Assembly: GCA_902592445.1 (NCBI GenBank) | Contig: CACJEN010000001.1 | Location: 124,001-188,000, forward strand | Direction of reading: 5' to 3' | Source: an uncultured Pelagibacteraceae bacterium | Lineage (GTDB): Bacteria > Pseudomonadota > Alphaproteobacteria > Pelagibacterales > Pelagibacteraceae | DNA length: 64,000 bases | Shown here: positions 8,834-19,454 of the stretch, piece by piece | How the letters are laid out: the number at the start of each line of letters is the position of its first letter | Position numbering within the stretch: the stretch's first letter is position 1 | Position numbers and translations under genes: made by a program | The notes under the pieces: generated by a model | Database searches by the model: none | The model's input: the letters and a program-made list of their open reading frames with translations, nothing else | Told to the model about the DNA's origin: nothing

Positions 8834-9414
8834 TCTTTACTGTCTTCTGATATAGCATGATCTATTCCTTTTCTTAAATAATCATAACCAGTATACAAAG
8901 TTAAAAACGCTGAAAGCCATAAAAGGATGATTCCAATTGTTTGGGAATTATAATCTTGAAAGTTTAAAATTCTATTTCCAGTATCACCTAGCAAAAGTAA
9001 AGAGATTGAAAACATTTGTAAAAAAGTTTTTAGTTTAGCTAAGTTTGAAACTGGTAATATAATTTTACCTTTAGCTAAAAATTCTCTCAATCCTGAAATC
9101 AGTATTTCCCTAGTTAAAATTATTATTGCTGCAATCACTTCATAATTTTTTATTGTATTATCCATAACTAAAAGAATTAACGCAGTTGCTACTATTATTT
9201 TATCTGCAATAGGATCAAGAAGTTCTCCAAGTTTAGACTCTTCTTTATATATTCTTGCCAATAAACCATCTAAAAAATCTGTAAATGAGGCAATCACAAA
9301 AAGTGCAAATGGTAGAATATCTCCATAAAAGCCTGGCAAATAAAAAGTAAAAACAAATATAGGAACAATTATTATACGTCCAATTGTCAGATAATTTGGA
9401 AACTTAAACTTCAT
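8830..9414 (-). CDS. pgsA: CDP-diacylglycerol-glycerol-3-phosphate 3-phosphatidyltransferase
   Basis: A 194-residue inner-membrane enzyme for the committed step of phosphatidylglycerol synthesis. The CDP-alcohol phosphatidyltransferase motif (DG..AR...G...D...D) is intact in [20 protein letters not shown] followed by LDPIADKI, at about residues 42-70. Several transmembrane segments follow ([37 protein letters not shown]). Its start overlaps the uvrC stop by 4 bp (ATGA); uvrC-pgsA linkage is widespread in proteobacteria. Confidence 0.94.
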   Translation of the reverse strand: MKFKFPNYLTIGRIIIVPIFVFTFYLPGFYGDILPFALFVIASFTDFLDGLLARIYKEESKLGELLDPIADKIIVATALILLVMDNTIKNYEVIAAIIILTREILISGLREFLAKGKIILPVSNLAKLKTFLQMFSISLLLLGDTGNRILNFQDYNSQTIGIILLWLSAFLTLYTGYDYLRKGIDHAISEDSKD

Positions 9415-11246
9415 TCGTGAAAGAAGTTATATATTTTTTTTGCCACCTTTTCCTCAACTCCCTCAACTGACTTTATTTCGTCTAAACTGGCGGATTCAAC
9501 AGCTCTAGCAGATCCAAAATGATTTAAAAGTGACCTTTTTCTTACAGCACCAATCCCCTCTATTTGATCAAGCAAGGATTTGCTTATTCCTTTTTTCCTT
9601 TTTGCTCTGTGAGCACTTATGGCAAATCTGTGACTTTCATCTCTTATTCTCTGAAGAAAAAACAAAGTTGGGTCATTCTTTTCAAATTTAAATTCTTTTC
9701 CGTTGTGAAAAAAAGTTTCATTACCACTATTTCTCTGTTTACCTTTGGCAATAGCTACAATTGGAATTTCATGCAGACCTAGTTCATTCATGGCTTCTCT
9801 AGCCACAGAATATTGACCTTTACCTCCATCAATTAAAACTAAATCAGGGAAAGTTAAGTAGTTATCTTTTTCCTGAACAGCCCTTTTAAATCTTCTGTTA
9901 AGCACTTCTTTCATCATTCCATAATCATCTTGAGAATTTTTTTGTATCTTTATATTAAATTTTCTGTACCTTTTTTTTACAAAGCCTTCATCACCGTATG
10001 TAATCAAGGCACCAACACTATTTGTTCCTTGAATGTGACTGTTATCATATACTTCGATTAAATTAATATTAGTTTCAAGATTGAATTTTTTTGATACTGC
10101 ATCGAAAAGATCTTTATTGTTTTGACTTTCATAGAGTTTTCTATTTAAACTTTCTTTTGCGTTACTTATTGCCTGATTTATTACTTTTAATTTTGTACCT
10201 TTTTTTGCAACAGTAATTGTAATTTGTTTACCCTCTTTTTGAGTAAGTGTTTTTTCAATGAGTTCTTTTTCTTTAATTTCATTTGATAAAATTATTGATG
10301 ATGGCACACTTTTATTTTCATAAAATTGAGAAATAAAAGAATTTAATATATCATTTAAATTTTCGTCTGGATCATGCTTTGGAAAAAATGCTTGATTACC
10401 CCAATTTTGTTTTGACCTATAGAAAAAAACTTGAATACAGGTTTTTCCAGATTCTTTGTATCCAGCAATCACATCTGCTTCAATCAAATTTGCTTCATTT
10501 ATTCTTTGCGATGATTGAATTATATTTAATGATTTAATTCGATCTCTTAATATTGCTGCTTTCTCAAAATCTAGATCCTCACTAGCTTTTTCCATTTGAT
10601 TAGACAAACTTTTTTGTATTTTTCTAGATTTACCTGATACGAACTCAATTGCATCGTCTACGGTCTGCTTATAATCACTTTCTCCTACGTAACCAACACA
10701 AGGGCCAGAGCATCTTTTAATTTGATAAAGTATGCAAGGTCTCTCTCTTTTTCTGAAAACAGCGTCATCACAAATTCTTAGATGAAATATTTTTTGAATC
10801 ATTTTTATAGTCCAATTTGCAGACCCAGCAGATGCAAATGGTCCGAAATAAAATCCATCTTTACTTTTTTTTCCTCGGTGTCTTTTAATTTGAGGCCATT
10901 TATCCCTGTTTCCTATAAAAATAAATGGAAACGATTTATCATCTCTTAATAAAATATTAAATTTAGGTTTGAACTTTTTAATTAAATTTGCCTCTAAAAG
11001 TAAAGCCTCACTCTCATTTGAAGTAGTTGTAATTTCTAGCCTTTTTGTTTGTGAGAGCATTCTATCTGTTCTAATGATATGATTTTTTTCTGAAACATAA
11101 CTTTTCAATCTGTTGGGAAGGTTTTTTGCTTTACCAACATAAAGGATGTCACCTTTAGAATTTAACATTCGATAAACACCTGGCAGCCTAGGAACTAAGG
11201 GTAATTCTTTTTTAATAACTTCTTTGCCTATATCAGAGCTGATCAT
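9411..11246 (-). CDS. uvrC: Excinuclease ABC subunit C
   Basis: A nuclease of about 611 residues that cuts on both sides of the lesion in nucleotide-excision repair. The N-terminal GIY-YIG domain shows PGVYRML and [15 protein letters not shown] Cys-rich stretch ([20 protein letters not shown]) follows, then a UVR motif ([16 protein letters not shown]). The C-terminal endonuclease domain has [14 protein letters not shown] and [10 protein letters not shown], and the chain ends with tandem helix-hairpin-helix motifs ([18 protein letters not shown]). The ATG at 11246 is preferred to one at 11276 because it cuts the overlap with folB to 14 bp. UvrB is encoded two genes upstream. Confidence 0.96.
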   Translation of the reverse strand: MISSDIGKEVIKKELPLVPRLPGVYRMLNSKGDILYVGKAKNLPNRLKSYVSEKNHIIRTDRMLSQTKRLEITTTSNESEALLLEANLIKKFKPKFNILLRDDKSFPFIFIGNRDKWPQIKRHRGKKSKDGFYFGPFASAGSANWTIKMIQKIFHLRICDDAVFRKRERPCILYQIKRCSGPCVGYVGESDYKQTVDDAIEFVSGKSRKIQKSLSNQMEKASEDLDFEKAAILRDRIKSLNIIQSSQRINEANLIEADVIAGYKESGKTCIQVFFYRSKQNWGNQAFFPKHDPDENLNDILNSFISQFYENKSVPSSIILSNEIKEKELIEKTLTQKEGKQITITVAKKGTKLKVINQAISNAKESLNRKLYESQNNKDLFDAVSKKFNLETNINLIEVYDNSHIQGTNSVGALITYGDEGFVKKRYRKFNIKIQKNSQDDYGMMKEVLNRRFKRAVQEKDNYLTFPDLVLIDGGKGQYSVAREAMNELGLHEIPIVAIAKGKQRNSGNETFFHNGKEFKFEKNDPTLFFLQRIRDESHRFAISAHRAKRKKGISKSLLDQIEGIGAVRKRSLLNHFGSARAVESASLDEIKSVEGVEEKVAKKIYNFFHE

Positions 11247-11658
11247 AACTTCTTTTTTTAGAAATTTGGATCCCAACTGAGCTGCAATCCTTCATTATTT
11301 CTAACTTTTCAATTTGAAGAGCGATTTTATCTATTCTCTTATCTTTGAATAGTTCGTCAAAAACATCCTCTGCCAATGTTTCAAGAAAATTGTAATGTTT
11401 ATTTTTTACTAATTTTTTTATTAATCTGACTATCTTGGCATAATTAACTATAGATTTAATATCTTTGTCGTTTGAGGGTTGTTTATCTTGATAATTTACC
11501 TCTAAATTAAATTTTACTTTTTGGGGTCTTTCCTTTTCAAAATCAAAATATCCAAGTTTTAATCCTAGTACTAATTCCTTTATTAAAACTTTTTTTTCGT
11601 AATTAAATAAGCTTTTAGTTTTGTTTATTTTAATGACCCTTAGATTATTTTTTTTCAT
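11233..11658 (-). CDS. folB: Dihydroneopterin aldolase
   Basis: A 141-residue FolB-family protein, which cleaves dihydroneopterin to the hydroxymethylpterin precursor of folate. Recognisable blocks are [18 protein letters not shown] (the family GxxxxE..RPQ.V pattern), [26 protein letters not shown] with the active-site Glu, and [13 protein letters not shown]. The N-terminus is about 25 residues longer than minimal FolB and is lysine-rich. It sits just downstream of a pteridine-reductase-like SDR, which fits a small pterin/folate unit. Confidence 0.88.
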   Translation of the reverse strand: MKKNNLRVIKINKTKSLFNYEKKVLIKELVLGLKLGYFDFEKERPQKVKFNLEVNYQDKQPSNDKDIKSIVNYAKIVRLIKKLVKNKHYNFLETLAEDVFDELFKDKRIDKIALQIEKLEIMKDCSSVGIQISKKRSYDQL

Positions 11659-11672
11659 TAATTTAAATTTTT

Positions 11673-12428
11673 TTATTCCTTTCCACCCATTATGTCAGGC
11701 GTCTGCCAGTTTAAACTTTGACCACTATCAATAGAAATTACTTGTCCTGTAATAGACTTATTTTTAATAAAAAAGTCAACAGCACTACATATTTGCTCAA
11801 CATCTACTTTCCTTTTAAGAGGTGTCGCCATGTATTGCTTTTTAAAATGTTTTTCAGATTGTCTTTTATTTTTTAAAGTTGGACCAGGTGCAACACCATT
11901 TACTCTAATATTTGGTGCAAAGCTCATAGCACTTGTTTTGGTAAGGGTATAAAGTCCTGTCTTACTTATAGTATAGGAGAAAAAAAATGGAGTTAGCTTA
12001 AAAACTCTTTGATCAATAATATTAATTATATTGTTATTTTTACCTTTTATATTTCTTGCAAACGCTTTTGACAAAAGTGCGGGAGTTCTTAAATTAGTTC
12101 TTAGATGTTTTCCCCAACTATCAGTGGTAAAATTTTCAATTTTATCATTTTCGAATAGTGAAGCATTGTTAATCAAGCAATCAAAGAATTTTAATTTAGA
12201 TTTAGCAAATTTTATTAATTTATTTACATCCTTTTCCTTACTTAGATCCCCTTTAACTAAAAAAACTTTTGAACCCTTTATTTGTAATTCTTTTTTTAGG
12301 TTTTCCGCCTTTGATTTTGATTTATTGTAATGAATTAAAATTTCTATTCCTTTACCAGATAATTTTTTCCCAATGGCTGCCCCTATTCTTGTGGCTCCAC
12401 CAGTGATTATGATCTTACGTGCTTCCAT
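11673..12428 (-). CDS. SDR oxidoreductase, pteridine reductase (FolM/PTR1)-like
   Basis: A 251-residue short-chain dehydrogenase/reductase. The cofactor motif is [14 protein letters not shown]; the TGxxxRxG form, with Arg, is the variant found in PTR1/FolM-type NADPH-dependent pteridine reductases. [13 protein letters not shown] is the NNAS motif. The catalytic Tyr and Lys are in [16 protein letters not shown], and the C-terminus [12 protein letters not shown] is typical of SDRs. Its position directly upstream of folB (14 bp) supports a role in reducing dihydropterins, for example making tetrahydromonapterin or tetrahydrofolate. The substrate is inferred from motif and neighbour. Confidence 0.8.
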   Translation of the reverse strand: MEARKIIITGGATRIGAAIGKKLSGKGIEILIHYNKSKSKAENLKKELQIKGSKVFLVKGDLSKEKDVNKLIKFAKSKLKFFDCLINNASLFENDKIENFTTDSWGKHLRTNLRTPALLSKAFARNIKGKNNNIINIIDQRVFKLTPFFFSYTISKTGLYTLTKTSAMSFAPNIRVNGVAPGPTLKNKRQSEKHFKKQYMATPLKRKVDVEQICSAVDFFIKNKSITGQVISIDSGQSLNWQTPDIMGGKE

Positions 12429-14584
12429 TTTTTATCTCTTTTTTTAGTAACTTTCGTACCTGGCATTCCCATAGTGGATCTACCTTTTGGATATAGCTTA
12501 TTTTTAACATCGTACTGTCTAATCTTAGGATTTAAAGTTATTTCAAGCTCAGTGCTTTCAAGTTTTCTTATTTCATCCCTAATTTTAGCCGCTTCCTCAA
12601 ATTCTAAATTCGATGCTGCATCCTTCATTTTTTTATCTAAAGCTTTAAGGTGTTTTTTAAGATTCCCCCCAATATTTGATCCTTCACTTATTTTTACGTA
12701 ATCTTTTTCATAGACACTTTCTAAAATATCACTGATTTCTTTTTTAACTGATTTAGCATTAATTTTATTTTTCTTATTATAATCAATTTGAATTTGCCTT
12801 CTTCTTTCTGTTTCTTTAATAGCTTTTTTAATACTTTTTGTTTCCTTGTCTGCATATAAAATTACTTTACCTTCGACATTTCTTGCGGCTCTTCCTATAG
12901 TTTGAATAAGAGAGGTCTCTGATCTTAAAAAACCTTCCTTATCCGCATCCAAAATACCTACTAATGCACATTCAGGAATATCTAATCCTTCTCTCAATAA
13001 ATTTATACCGACCAAAACATCAAATACTCCCATTCTAAGATCTCTCATAATTTCTATTCTTTCCAGTGTGTCTATATCGGAATGTAGATATCTTACTTTT
13101 ACTCCATTTTCGTGCAAATATTCTGTTAGGTCTTCTGCCATTTTTTTTGTAAGAGTTGTTACCAAAACTCTAAAATTATTTTCAATAACCTTTTTGCATT
13201 CATGCATTAAGTCATCGACTTGATTTTTAGCAGGCCTTATTTCTACTTCAGGATCTATTAATCCCGTGGGTCTTATCACTTGATCGATAAATTGACCTTT
13301 TGTTTGTTCTAGTTCCCATGGTCCTGGAGTTGCAGATACAAATACTGTTTGGGTTCTCATTAAATCCCATTCTTCAAATTTAAGTGGTCTATTGTCCATG
13401 CATGATGGAAGTCTAAAACCATATTCAGCCAAAGTGCTTTTTCTTGATCTATCCCCTTTAAACATCCCATTTAGTTGAGGAACGGTTACATGTGACTCAT
13501 CAACAAAAACTAAAGTGTTATCTGGAAAATACTCAAAAAGTGTAGGTGGGGGCTCACCAGGCCTTCTTCCAGATAAAAATCTTGAGTAGTTTTCAATTCC
13601 TGCGCAAGATCCGGTAGCTTCAATCATTTCAAGATCAAATTTTGTTCTTTCTTCCAACCTTTGTGCCTCAAGCAATTTATTTTCTGCTTTGTGTTTTTTT
13701 AAAGTAACTTCTAATTCTTTCCTGATATTTATAACCGCTTGTTCTATAGTCGGTTTGGGGGTTATGTAATGACTGTTTGCATAAACTTTTACTAGATTTA
13801 GTTCTCTTACAGTATCTCCAGTTAAAGGATCAAATTCTTCTATTTGTTCTAGTTTATCTCCATATAAACTTAATCTCCAAGCTCTATCCTCTAAATGTGA
13901 GGGAAAAATCTCTAAGTTTTCTCCTCTGGCCCTAAAGGTTCCTCTAAAGAAATTCTGATCATTTCTTTTATATTGTAAAGCAACTAAAGATTTTATGATT
14001 TGCTCTCTATTGTATTCATAATTTTTTTGAAGTGTTAAAGTCATTTTACTATATGCTTCAACAGAACCAAGCCCATATATACATGAAACACTGGCAACAA
14101 TTAAAACATCATCTCTTTCCAACAACGATCTTGTTGCAGAGTGCCTCATTCTGTCTATTTGTTCATTAATGGATGCTTCTTTTTCAATGTATGTGTCTGA
14201 TCTTGGAACATAAGCTTCTGGTGTGTAGTAATCATAATATGAAACAAAATATTCAACGGCATTATCAGGAAAAAAAGTTTTCATTTCTCCATAAAGTTGA
14301 GCTGCTAATGTTTTGTTTGGTGCGAGGATTAATGCAGGTCTATTGGTTTCTTCGATAACTTTTGCCATAGTAAAAGTTTTTCCTGAGCCTGTTACACCAA
14401 GCAATACTTGGTTAAATTCGTTTTTTTTTGCACCTTTAACTAATTTTTTAATTGCCTCAGGCTGATCTCCTGCAGGTTTAAATTCAGACTTAATTTTGAA
14501 TTTTTTTCCACCTTCAAGTTTTCCACTTATTTCAGGATTTTTACTCTGTATATCTGTAATTAAATCTTGATAAGTATTTTGCAT
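12407..14584 (-). CDS. uvrB: Excinuclease ABC subunit B
   Basis: A 725-residue damage-verification helicase that loads UvrC. Walker A is [14 protein letters not shown]. The beta-hairpin region reads [16 protein letters not shown], the Walker B box is [11 protein letters not shown], and the helicase C motif VI region is [21 protein letters not shown]-terminal UVR domain ([20 protein letters not shown]) contacts UvrC. Some 50 residues follow the UVR domain, ending in a basic tail ([13 protein letters not shown]), an alphaproteobacterial habit. The 3' end overlaps the SDR gene by 22 bp. Confidence 0.97.
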   Translation of the reverse strand: MQNTYQDLITDIQSKNPEISGKLEGGKKFKIKSEFKPAGDQPEAIKKLVKGAKKNEFNQVLLGVTGSGKTFTMAKVIEETNRPALILAPNKTLAAQLYGEMKTFFPDNAVEYFVSYYDYYTPEAYVPRSDTYIEKEASINEQIDRMRHSATRSLLERDDVLIVASVSCIYGLGSVEAYSKMTLTLQKNYEYNREQIIKSLVALQYKRNDQNFFRGTFRARGENLEIFPSHLEDRAWRLSLYGDKLEQIEEFDPLTGDTVRELNLVKVYANSHYITPKPTIEQAVINIRKELEVTLKKHKAENKLLEAQRLEERTKFDLEMIEATGSCAGIENYSRFLSGRRPGEPPPTLFEYFPDNTLVFVDESHVTVPQLNGMFKGDRSRKSTLAEYGFRLPSCMDNRPLKFEEWDLMRTQTVFVSATPGPWELEQTKGQFIDQVIRPTGLIDPEVEIRPAKNQVDDLMHECKKVIENNFRVLVTTLTKKMAEDLTEYLHENGVKVRYLHSDIDTLERIEIMRDLRMGVFDVLVGINLLREGLDIPECALVGILDADKEGFLRSETSLIQTIGRAARNVEGKVILYADKETKSIKKAIKETERRRQIQIDYNKKNKINAKSVKKEISDILESVYEKDYVKISEGSNIGGNLKKHLKALDKKMKDAASNLEFEEAAKIRDEIRKLESTELEITLNPKIRQYDVKNKLYPKGRSTMGMPGTKVTKKRDKKWKHVRS

Positions 14585-14620
14585 ATATTAAACAGCGTAT
14601 TAAAATAATAAAATATTTCA

Positions 14621-15820
14621 ATGAGCATTATATCAGACAGTCTTAAAAGAATTAAACCATCACCCACGCTTGCAGTAACTCAAAAAGCTAGAGAATTGAA
14701 AGCAGCTGGAAAAGATGTAATTGCTCTTGGAGCGGGAGAACCCGATTTTGATACTCCAGATAACGTAAAGGATGCTGCTATTAAAGCAATAAAAGATGGT
14801 GACACAAAATATACTGCTGTTGATGGAACACCAGCATTAAAAAAAGCTATTTCAGAAAAGTTTAAGAGAGAAAATAATATAAACTATAATACTGATGAAA
14901 TTACAGTAGGTGCGGGTGGAAAGCATGTAATTTATAATTTGATGATGGCAACATTAAATAAAGATGATGAGGTTATAATTCCAGCGCCCTATTGGGTGTC
15001 CTATCCTGATATAGTATTATTGGCTGGAGCAAATCCTGTTGTAATTGAATGCTCAGAGGATCAAGGATTTAAACTTACAGCTAAAGATTTAGAAAGCGCA
15101 ATCACAAATAACACTAAGTGGTTAATTTTAAATTCACCTTCAAATCCAACAGGCGCTTGCTATTCAGAACAAGAGATAAAAAATTTAGCAATGGTTTTAA
15201 AAAGAAATCCCCATGTAAATATTTTAAGTGATGATATCTATGAACATGTTGTCTATGAAGATTTCAAATTTTTTACAATGGCACAGATACCCGAATTAAA
15301 AAATAAAGTTGTTACAATGAATGGTGTTAGTAAATCTTATGCAATGACAGGGTGGAGAATTGGATATGCTGGAGGTTCAAAAGAATTAATAAAAGCTATT
15401 GCAAAAATTCAATCACAATCTACAACAAATCCATCTTCTATAAGTCAAGCAGCGGCTGTAGAAGCTTTGAATGGTAATCAAGATTTCATATCAGTTAGAT
15501 CTAAAGCTTTTCAAGAAAGAAGAGATTTTGTAGTGAATTCATTAAATGAAATTAATGGAATTAGTTGTATCAAACCCGATGGAGCATTTTATGTTTTCCC
15601 AAATTGCAAGGCACTTTTAGGAAAAAAAGATAAATTGGGAAAAAGATTAGAAAATGATACTGATTTTGTTCAGTCTTTGTTGGAAAATAATAATGTAGCT
15701 GTTGTTCAAGGATCAGCGTTTGGTCTAGATGGTTTTTTTAGAATTTCTTATGCTACATCAATGAGCAATTTGGAAAAAGCAATGAAAAGGCTAAAAGAAT
15801 TTTGTGACAGTCTAGTTTAA
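14621..15820 (+). CDS. aspC: Aspartate aminotransferase, class I PLP
   Basis: A 399-residue PLP-dependent aminotransferase of the I-gamma type common in alphaproteobacteria (AspC/AatA). It interconverts aspartate and oxaloacetate; homologues can also accept prephenate. Seen: ALGAGEPDFDTP, VGAGGKHVIYNL (phosphate-binding), LNSPSNPTGACY with the Asn that contacts the cofactor, LSDDIYEHVVYE with the Asp that binds the pyridine nitrogen, NGVSKSYAMTGWRIGY with the Schiff-base Lys, and GFFRISYATS with the carboxylate-binding Arg. It is divergent from uvrB across 36 bp and convergent with the downstream epimerase. Confidence 0.94.
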   Translation: MSIISDSLKRIKPSPTLAVTQKARELKAAGKDVIALGAGEPDFDTPDNVKDAAIKAIKDGDTKYTAVDGTPALKKAISEKFKRENNINYNTDEITVGAGGKHVIYNLMMATLNKDDEVIIPAPYWVSYPDIVLLAGANPVVIECSEDQGFKLTAKDLESAITNNTKWLILNSPSNPTGACYSEQEIKNLAMVLKRNPHVNILSDDIYEHVVYEDFKFFTMAQIPELKNKVVTMNGVSKSYAMTGWRIGYAGGSKELIKAIAKIQSQSTTNPSSISQAAAVEALNGNQDFISVRSKAFQERRDFVVNSLNEINGISCIKPDGAFYVFPNCKALLGKKDKLGKRLENDTDFVQSLLENNNVAVVQGSAFGLDGFFRISYATSMSNLEKAMKRLKEFCDSLV

Positions 15821-15821
15821 A

Positions 15822-16844
15822 TTATACTAATCCTAACCTTACAACTGATTTAGCATTTTCAGATATGCACCCTTTGGCTGGTTTGAATTTAAAGCCTAAT
15901 ATTTCTTCTGCATAAGATGTATCTGTCTGCATCATTATTCCAAGATCGGGTATCATTGTTTTAGCACTAGAGTCTATGTAGCTAATTAATTTAACCATTA
16001 AATTTGGTAATTCTTTTTTGGGAAGTTTTTTTTTGTACTCAGGCATTGCTTCAGCAATTAATTGAGATAATTCAACTAACTTCTTAACTTCTTTTCCAAC
16101 AATCAATCTTCTTCCCCCAACTTTGTTATTTCCTATACACGCGACATGTGCTTTTGCTATATCTTTAACGTCAGAAATTAATATTGAAAATTTTGGTGCC
16201 CCTGGAAATTTGCCTTTCATAAATTGTCTTATGTATTCAATTGAGGTACCACCTTTTTTATCTAATGCATCGCCAAATACTCCTCCAGGATTAATTGTAG
16301 TTAATTTATTTTTTAACCCTTTGCTCTCCATTAACCTCCAAGCTGCTTTTTCAGCTTTTGTTTTTGATAAAAAATAGTCACTTACACCTTCAATCCAATT
16401 TTCATCGGACCAATCATTTTCTCCAAATCTGTAAGGGTTGGTTCTATTGGGTTTTCTAAACATTGCAACGATTGAAGAGGTTTTGATTATTTGTTCAACG
16501 CCAGCATTTAACCCTGCATTTAAGACCCTCAAAGTTCCATCTACAGCAACAGGTAACAAACTTTCTCTATTACTTGAAACTTTCATTGGAAAAGGAGAGG
16601 CAACATGAAAAATATAACCACAACCTTTAGCTGCTTCATTCCACCCATCATCTTTTAAAAGGTCTAATTCAACAAATGATAATTTTTCAGTTGATGCATA
16701 TTTGCCTATAGTTTGTTTAGTTTGATCAACTAAATTGTTATTTCTTATGGTTCCTAAAACTTCGTACCCTGCATTCAATAATTCTATAGCAGTGTGTTTT
16801 GCAATCCATCCACTGATACCAGTTAATAATACTTTATTAATCAT
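15822..16844 (-). CDS. NAD-dependent epimerase/dihydroflavonol-4-reductase-like SDR
   Basis: A 340-residue extended SDR. The Rossmann motif is LLTGISGWIAKHTAIELL, and the catalytic Tyr-Lys pair is in SDYFLSKTKAEKAAW. Blocks such as YIFHVASPFPMKV, GTLRVLNAGLNAGVEQIIKT and TINPGGVFG place it with dihydroflavonol-4-reductase/cinnamoyl-CoA-reductase-like proteins, which reduce varied aldehydes and ketones. The substrate is not known. It is convergent with aspC (1 bp between stops) and lies downstream of trxB on the same strand. Confidence 0.82.
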   Translation of the reverse strand: MINKVLLTGISGWIAKHTAIELLNAGYEVLGTIRNNNLVDQTKQTIGKYASTEKLSFVELDLLKDDGWNEAAKGCGYIFHVASPFPMKVSSNRESLLPVAVDGTLRVLNAGLNAGVEQIIKTSSIVAMFRKPNRTNPYRFGENDWSDENWIEGVSDYFLSKTKAEKAAWRLMESKGLKNKLTTINPGGVFGDALDKKGGTSIEYIRQFMKGKFPGAPKFSILISDVKDIAKAHVACIGNNKVGGRRLIVGKEVKKLVELSQLIAEAMPEYKKKLPKKELPNLMVKLISYIDSSAKTMIPDLGIMMQTDTSYAEEILGFKFKPAKGCISENAKSVVRLGLV

Positions 16845-16881
16845 TTGCGCTATTTTCTTTTATATCAGAAAATTTGTAATT

Positions 16882-17826
16882 TTAATGAGATAAAAATTTC
16901 TCAGCCTCTAAGGCTGCCATACATCCCATTCCTGCAGCAGTAACTGCCTGTCTAAAAGTTTTATCCTTTACATCTCCAGCTGCATAAACACCAGGAACAT
17001 TTGTTGAAGTTGAGTCTGCTTTAGTTATTAAATAGCCTTCATTGTCCATTTCTAATTGATTTTTAAATAATTCAGTCGCAGGATCGTGCCCAATTGCAAT
17101 AAATAGTCCATCAATTTTTAATTCTTTAATTTCATTCGATTTTACATTTTTTATTTTAAGACCAGTTACATTTTTTGGTTCTTTTTCACCTAACACTTCT
17201 TCAACAACAGAATCCCAAATAATTTCAATTTTATTGTTTTCCATTAATTTTTTCTGAAGCATTTTTTCTGCTCTTAAAGAGTCTCGTCTGTGAATTAATT
17301 GAACTTTAGAAGCAAATTTTGTTAAGAACATTGCTTCTTCTACTGCTGCATTACCCCCACCAACAACTGCCACTGTTTTATCTTTGAAAAAAAATCCATC
17401 ACACGTCGCGCATGCTGAAACACCAAATCCTCTAAAATTTTGTTCTGAGTCTAATTTTAACCATCTCGCTTGAGCCCCTGTTGATATAATTATTGAGTCA
17501 GCAGTATAAGTTTGTCCACTATCACCGATTGCTTCAAATGGCGTTTTTTTGAGATCAACAGATTTTATATGATCTTGAATCATCTCTGTCCCAACAGCTT
17601 CAGCTTGTCCTCGCATTTGGTCCATTAACCAAGGGCCTTGAATAACATCTTTAAATCCTGGATAATTTTCAACATCAGTTGTAGTTGTTAATTGCCCACC
17701 AGGCTGAATTCCATGAACTAATATTGGGTTAAGCATTGCTCTTGCAGCATAAACTGCTGCTGTGTATCCAGCAGGGCCAGATCCAATTATTAACACTTTT
17801 GTGTGTTTAGTTGGATTTTCACTCAT
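16882..17826 (-). CDS. trxB: Thioredoxin-disulfide reductase
   Basis: A 314-residue flavoenzyme that passes NADPH electrons to thioredoxin. The FAD-binding fold has VLIIGSGPAGYTAAVYAARA, the redox motif is SACATCDGFFF (CATC), the NADPH fold is VAVVGGGNAAVEEAMFL with HRRDSLRA, and the C-terminal FAD motif is GVYAAGDVKDKTFRQAVTAA. Length and spacing match the bacterial low-molecular-weight class. It is divergent from the ELM1-family gene with only 21 bp between start codons, so at least one transcript must be nearly leaderless or start inside the other gene. Confidence 0.97.
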   Translation of the reverse strand: MSENPTKHTKVLIIGSGPAGYTAAVYAARAMLNPILVHGIQPGGQLTTTTDVENYPGFKDVIQGPWLMDQMRGQAEAVGTEMIQDHIKSVDLKKTPFEAIGDSGQTYTADSIIISTGAQARWLKLDSEQNFRGFGVSACATCDGFFFKDKTVAVVGGGNAAVEEAMFLTKFASKVQLIHRRDSLRAEKMLQKKLMENNKIEIIWDSVVEEVLGEKEPKNVTGLKIKNVKSNEIKELKIDGLFIAIGHDPATELFKNQLEMDNEGYLITKADSTSTNVPGVYAAGDVKDKTFRQAVTAAGMGCMAALEAEKFLSH

Positions 17827-17847
17827 ATGAGAGCTATATAATAATAA

Positions 17848-18792
17848 ATGTCGAAATTAAAAGGTTTATTGTTGACAGAGGGTATGCATGGAATGATAAG
17901 CCAAGTTGAAGGTTTAGCCAAAGCCTTAAGTATTAATTTTACTCACCGAAAAGTTGAACTTAAAAGTTTTTGGAAATTTATTCCACCAAGTCTTACTCCA
18001 AAGTCAAATATTTCTTTTAAAGAATTTGAAATACCTGACTTTGATTTAATTATTTCCTGTGGAAGAAAAAGTGTAATTCCATCAATTTATTTGAAGCAAA
18101 ACTCAAGAAAAAAAATTTATAATATTCACATCCAGGACCCTAAAATAAAATTTAAATTATTTGATTTTATTATTGCACCTGAGCATGATGAAATTAGTGG
18201 TTCAAACGTCATCTCTACAAAAGGAGCAATACACTATTTAAATAAAACCGAAATCGTATCTAATTCTGAATATCTTAAATCATTAATCAAAATAGATAAA
18301 AGAAAAATCATTTCATTAATTTTAGGCGGCCCTACAAAATATTATGAATATTCAAAAGAAAATATTGAAAAAATATTTGATAAGTTGAGCAATTTGATTC
18401 AAAAAGAGGACTATCAATTAGTGGTAATACCTTCTATGAGAACACCAAAAAACACAATACTGTTTGCTAAAGAATTTTTTGGCAAAAATCATACTGTAAT
18501 AGAACAAGTAGATAAAAAAGCATATTTGTCAGCTTTAGCATTATCTGAATTTATTGTTGTTACATGCGATTCTAGCTCAATGATTTCCGAGGCAGCTCTT
18601 ACTGGCAAGCCAATATATGTGGCCAATATTTTACCAAAAAGAAAAGATAAAAGATTTCAAAAATTTATAAAATTATTTAAAGATTTAAACATTATTAAAA
18701 ATTTAGATGATAATCATGAAAATTGGAGTTATGAAATATTAGATGAAACAAATAGAGTTGCTAAAATAATAAAAGAAAGTTTAAATATTTAA
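17848..18792 (+). CDS. ELM1-family (DUF1022) GT-B-like protein
   Basis: A 314-residue protein of the ELM1/DUF1022 family, named after the plant mitochondrial fission factor and widespread in alphaproteobacteria; the bacterial function is unclear. Visible are LLLTEGMHGMISQVEGLAKA at the N-terminus, VELKSFWKFIPPSLTP, LIISCGRKSVIPSIYLK, SLILGGPTKYYEYS and VVTCDSSSMISEAALTGKPI. These resemble the donor-sugar half of GT-B glycosyltransferases. Its stop overlaps the start of the oxygenase gene (TAATG), so the two are translationally coupled and perhaps functionally linked. Confidence 0.82.
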   Translation: MSKLKGLLLTEGMHGMISQVEGLAKALSINFTHRKVELKSFWKFIPPSLTPKSNISFKEFEIPDFDLIISCGRKSVIPSIYLKQNSRKKIYNIHIQDPKIKFKLFDFIIAPEHDEISGSNVISTKGAIHYLNKTEIVSNSEYLKSLIKIDKRKIISLILGGPTKYYEYSKENIEKIFDKLSNLIQKEDYQLVVIPSMRTPKNTILFAKEFFGKNHTVIEQVDKKAYLSALALSEFIVVTCDSSSMISEAALTGKPIYVANILPKRKDKRFQKFIKLFKDLNIIKNLDDNHENWSYEILDETNRVAKIIKESLNI

Positions 18793-19454
18793 TGTCATTT
18801 TTAAATTCTGTAATAAATAATTCAAAAAAGTTTGACAATCCTTTTCAACATTGGGAATTAGACAAACCTTTAACAGATGAACAAATAAATGAGATAATTA
18901 CAGCTGATATAGATGACCCCACTAAACACAGTTTAAATTATGATGGTACAAGAGCCATCGATGGTGGGGAAGGAATATATAGAGAGGGAATTTCAAATGG
19001 AGGTAAGGCACTCAAATTCAGATGTTTTGTAACAAAAGAAAATTCACAACAATTTCCATTTTTAACAAAGTTGATAGAAGAGCTTAGATCAAAAGATACA
19101 CATAAAATGATTTCAGATTTGATAAACAAAGATTTATCTAATTCTTACGTTAGAGTAGAAGTGATTTGTGATAGAAAAGGTTTTTGGCTCAAGCCTCATT
19201 GCGATATTAAAGAGAAACAAATGTCATGCTTATTGTTTGTTAACAAATTTAATGAAAGTGAAGACTTGGGCACAGATTTTTATGATGAAAAATTAAACAA
19301 AATAAAAACACTTCCATACAAAGATAATTATGGATATTTTTTTTCAAGTGGACCAAATACTTGGCATGGAATGGAAAAGAAAGAGATAGTAAAAGAGAGA
19401 AGGTGTTTACAAGTTAATTATGTAAGTTTTGAGACAGATTGGAAAGTCTTTTAG
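18792..19454 (+). CDS. 2-oxoglutarate/Fe(II) dioxygenase-like protein
   Basis: A 220-residue protein with the layout of a 2OG-Fe(II) dioxygenase: an HxD pair in FWLKPHCDIKEKQMSCLLF, a distal His in GPNTWHGMEKK, and an Arg about ten residues later (KERRCLQVNYV) that would bind 2-oxoglutarate. The beta-strand texture between them (ESEDLGTDFYDE) fits the double-stranded beta helix. The substrate is unknown. Coupling to the ELM1-family gene by a one-base stop/start overlap suggests action on the same molecule, perhaps a cell-surface glycan; that is inference. The 3' end overlaps the small minus-strand ORF by 4 bp. Confidence 0.72.
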   Translation: MSFLNSVINNSKKFDNPFQHWELDKPLTDEQINEIITADIDDPTKHSLNYDGTRAIDGGEGIYREGISNGGKALKFRCFVTKENSQQFPFLTKLIEELRSKDTHKMISDLINKDLSNSYVRVEVICDRKGFWLKPHCDIKEKQMSCLLFVNKFNESEDLGTDFYDEKLNKIKTLPYKDNYGYFFSSGPNTWHGMEKKEIVKERRCLQVNYVSFETDWKVF

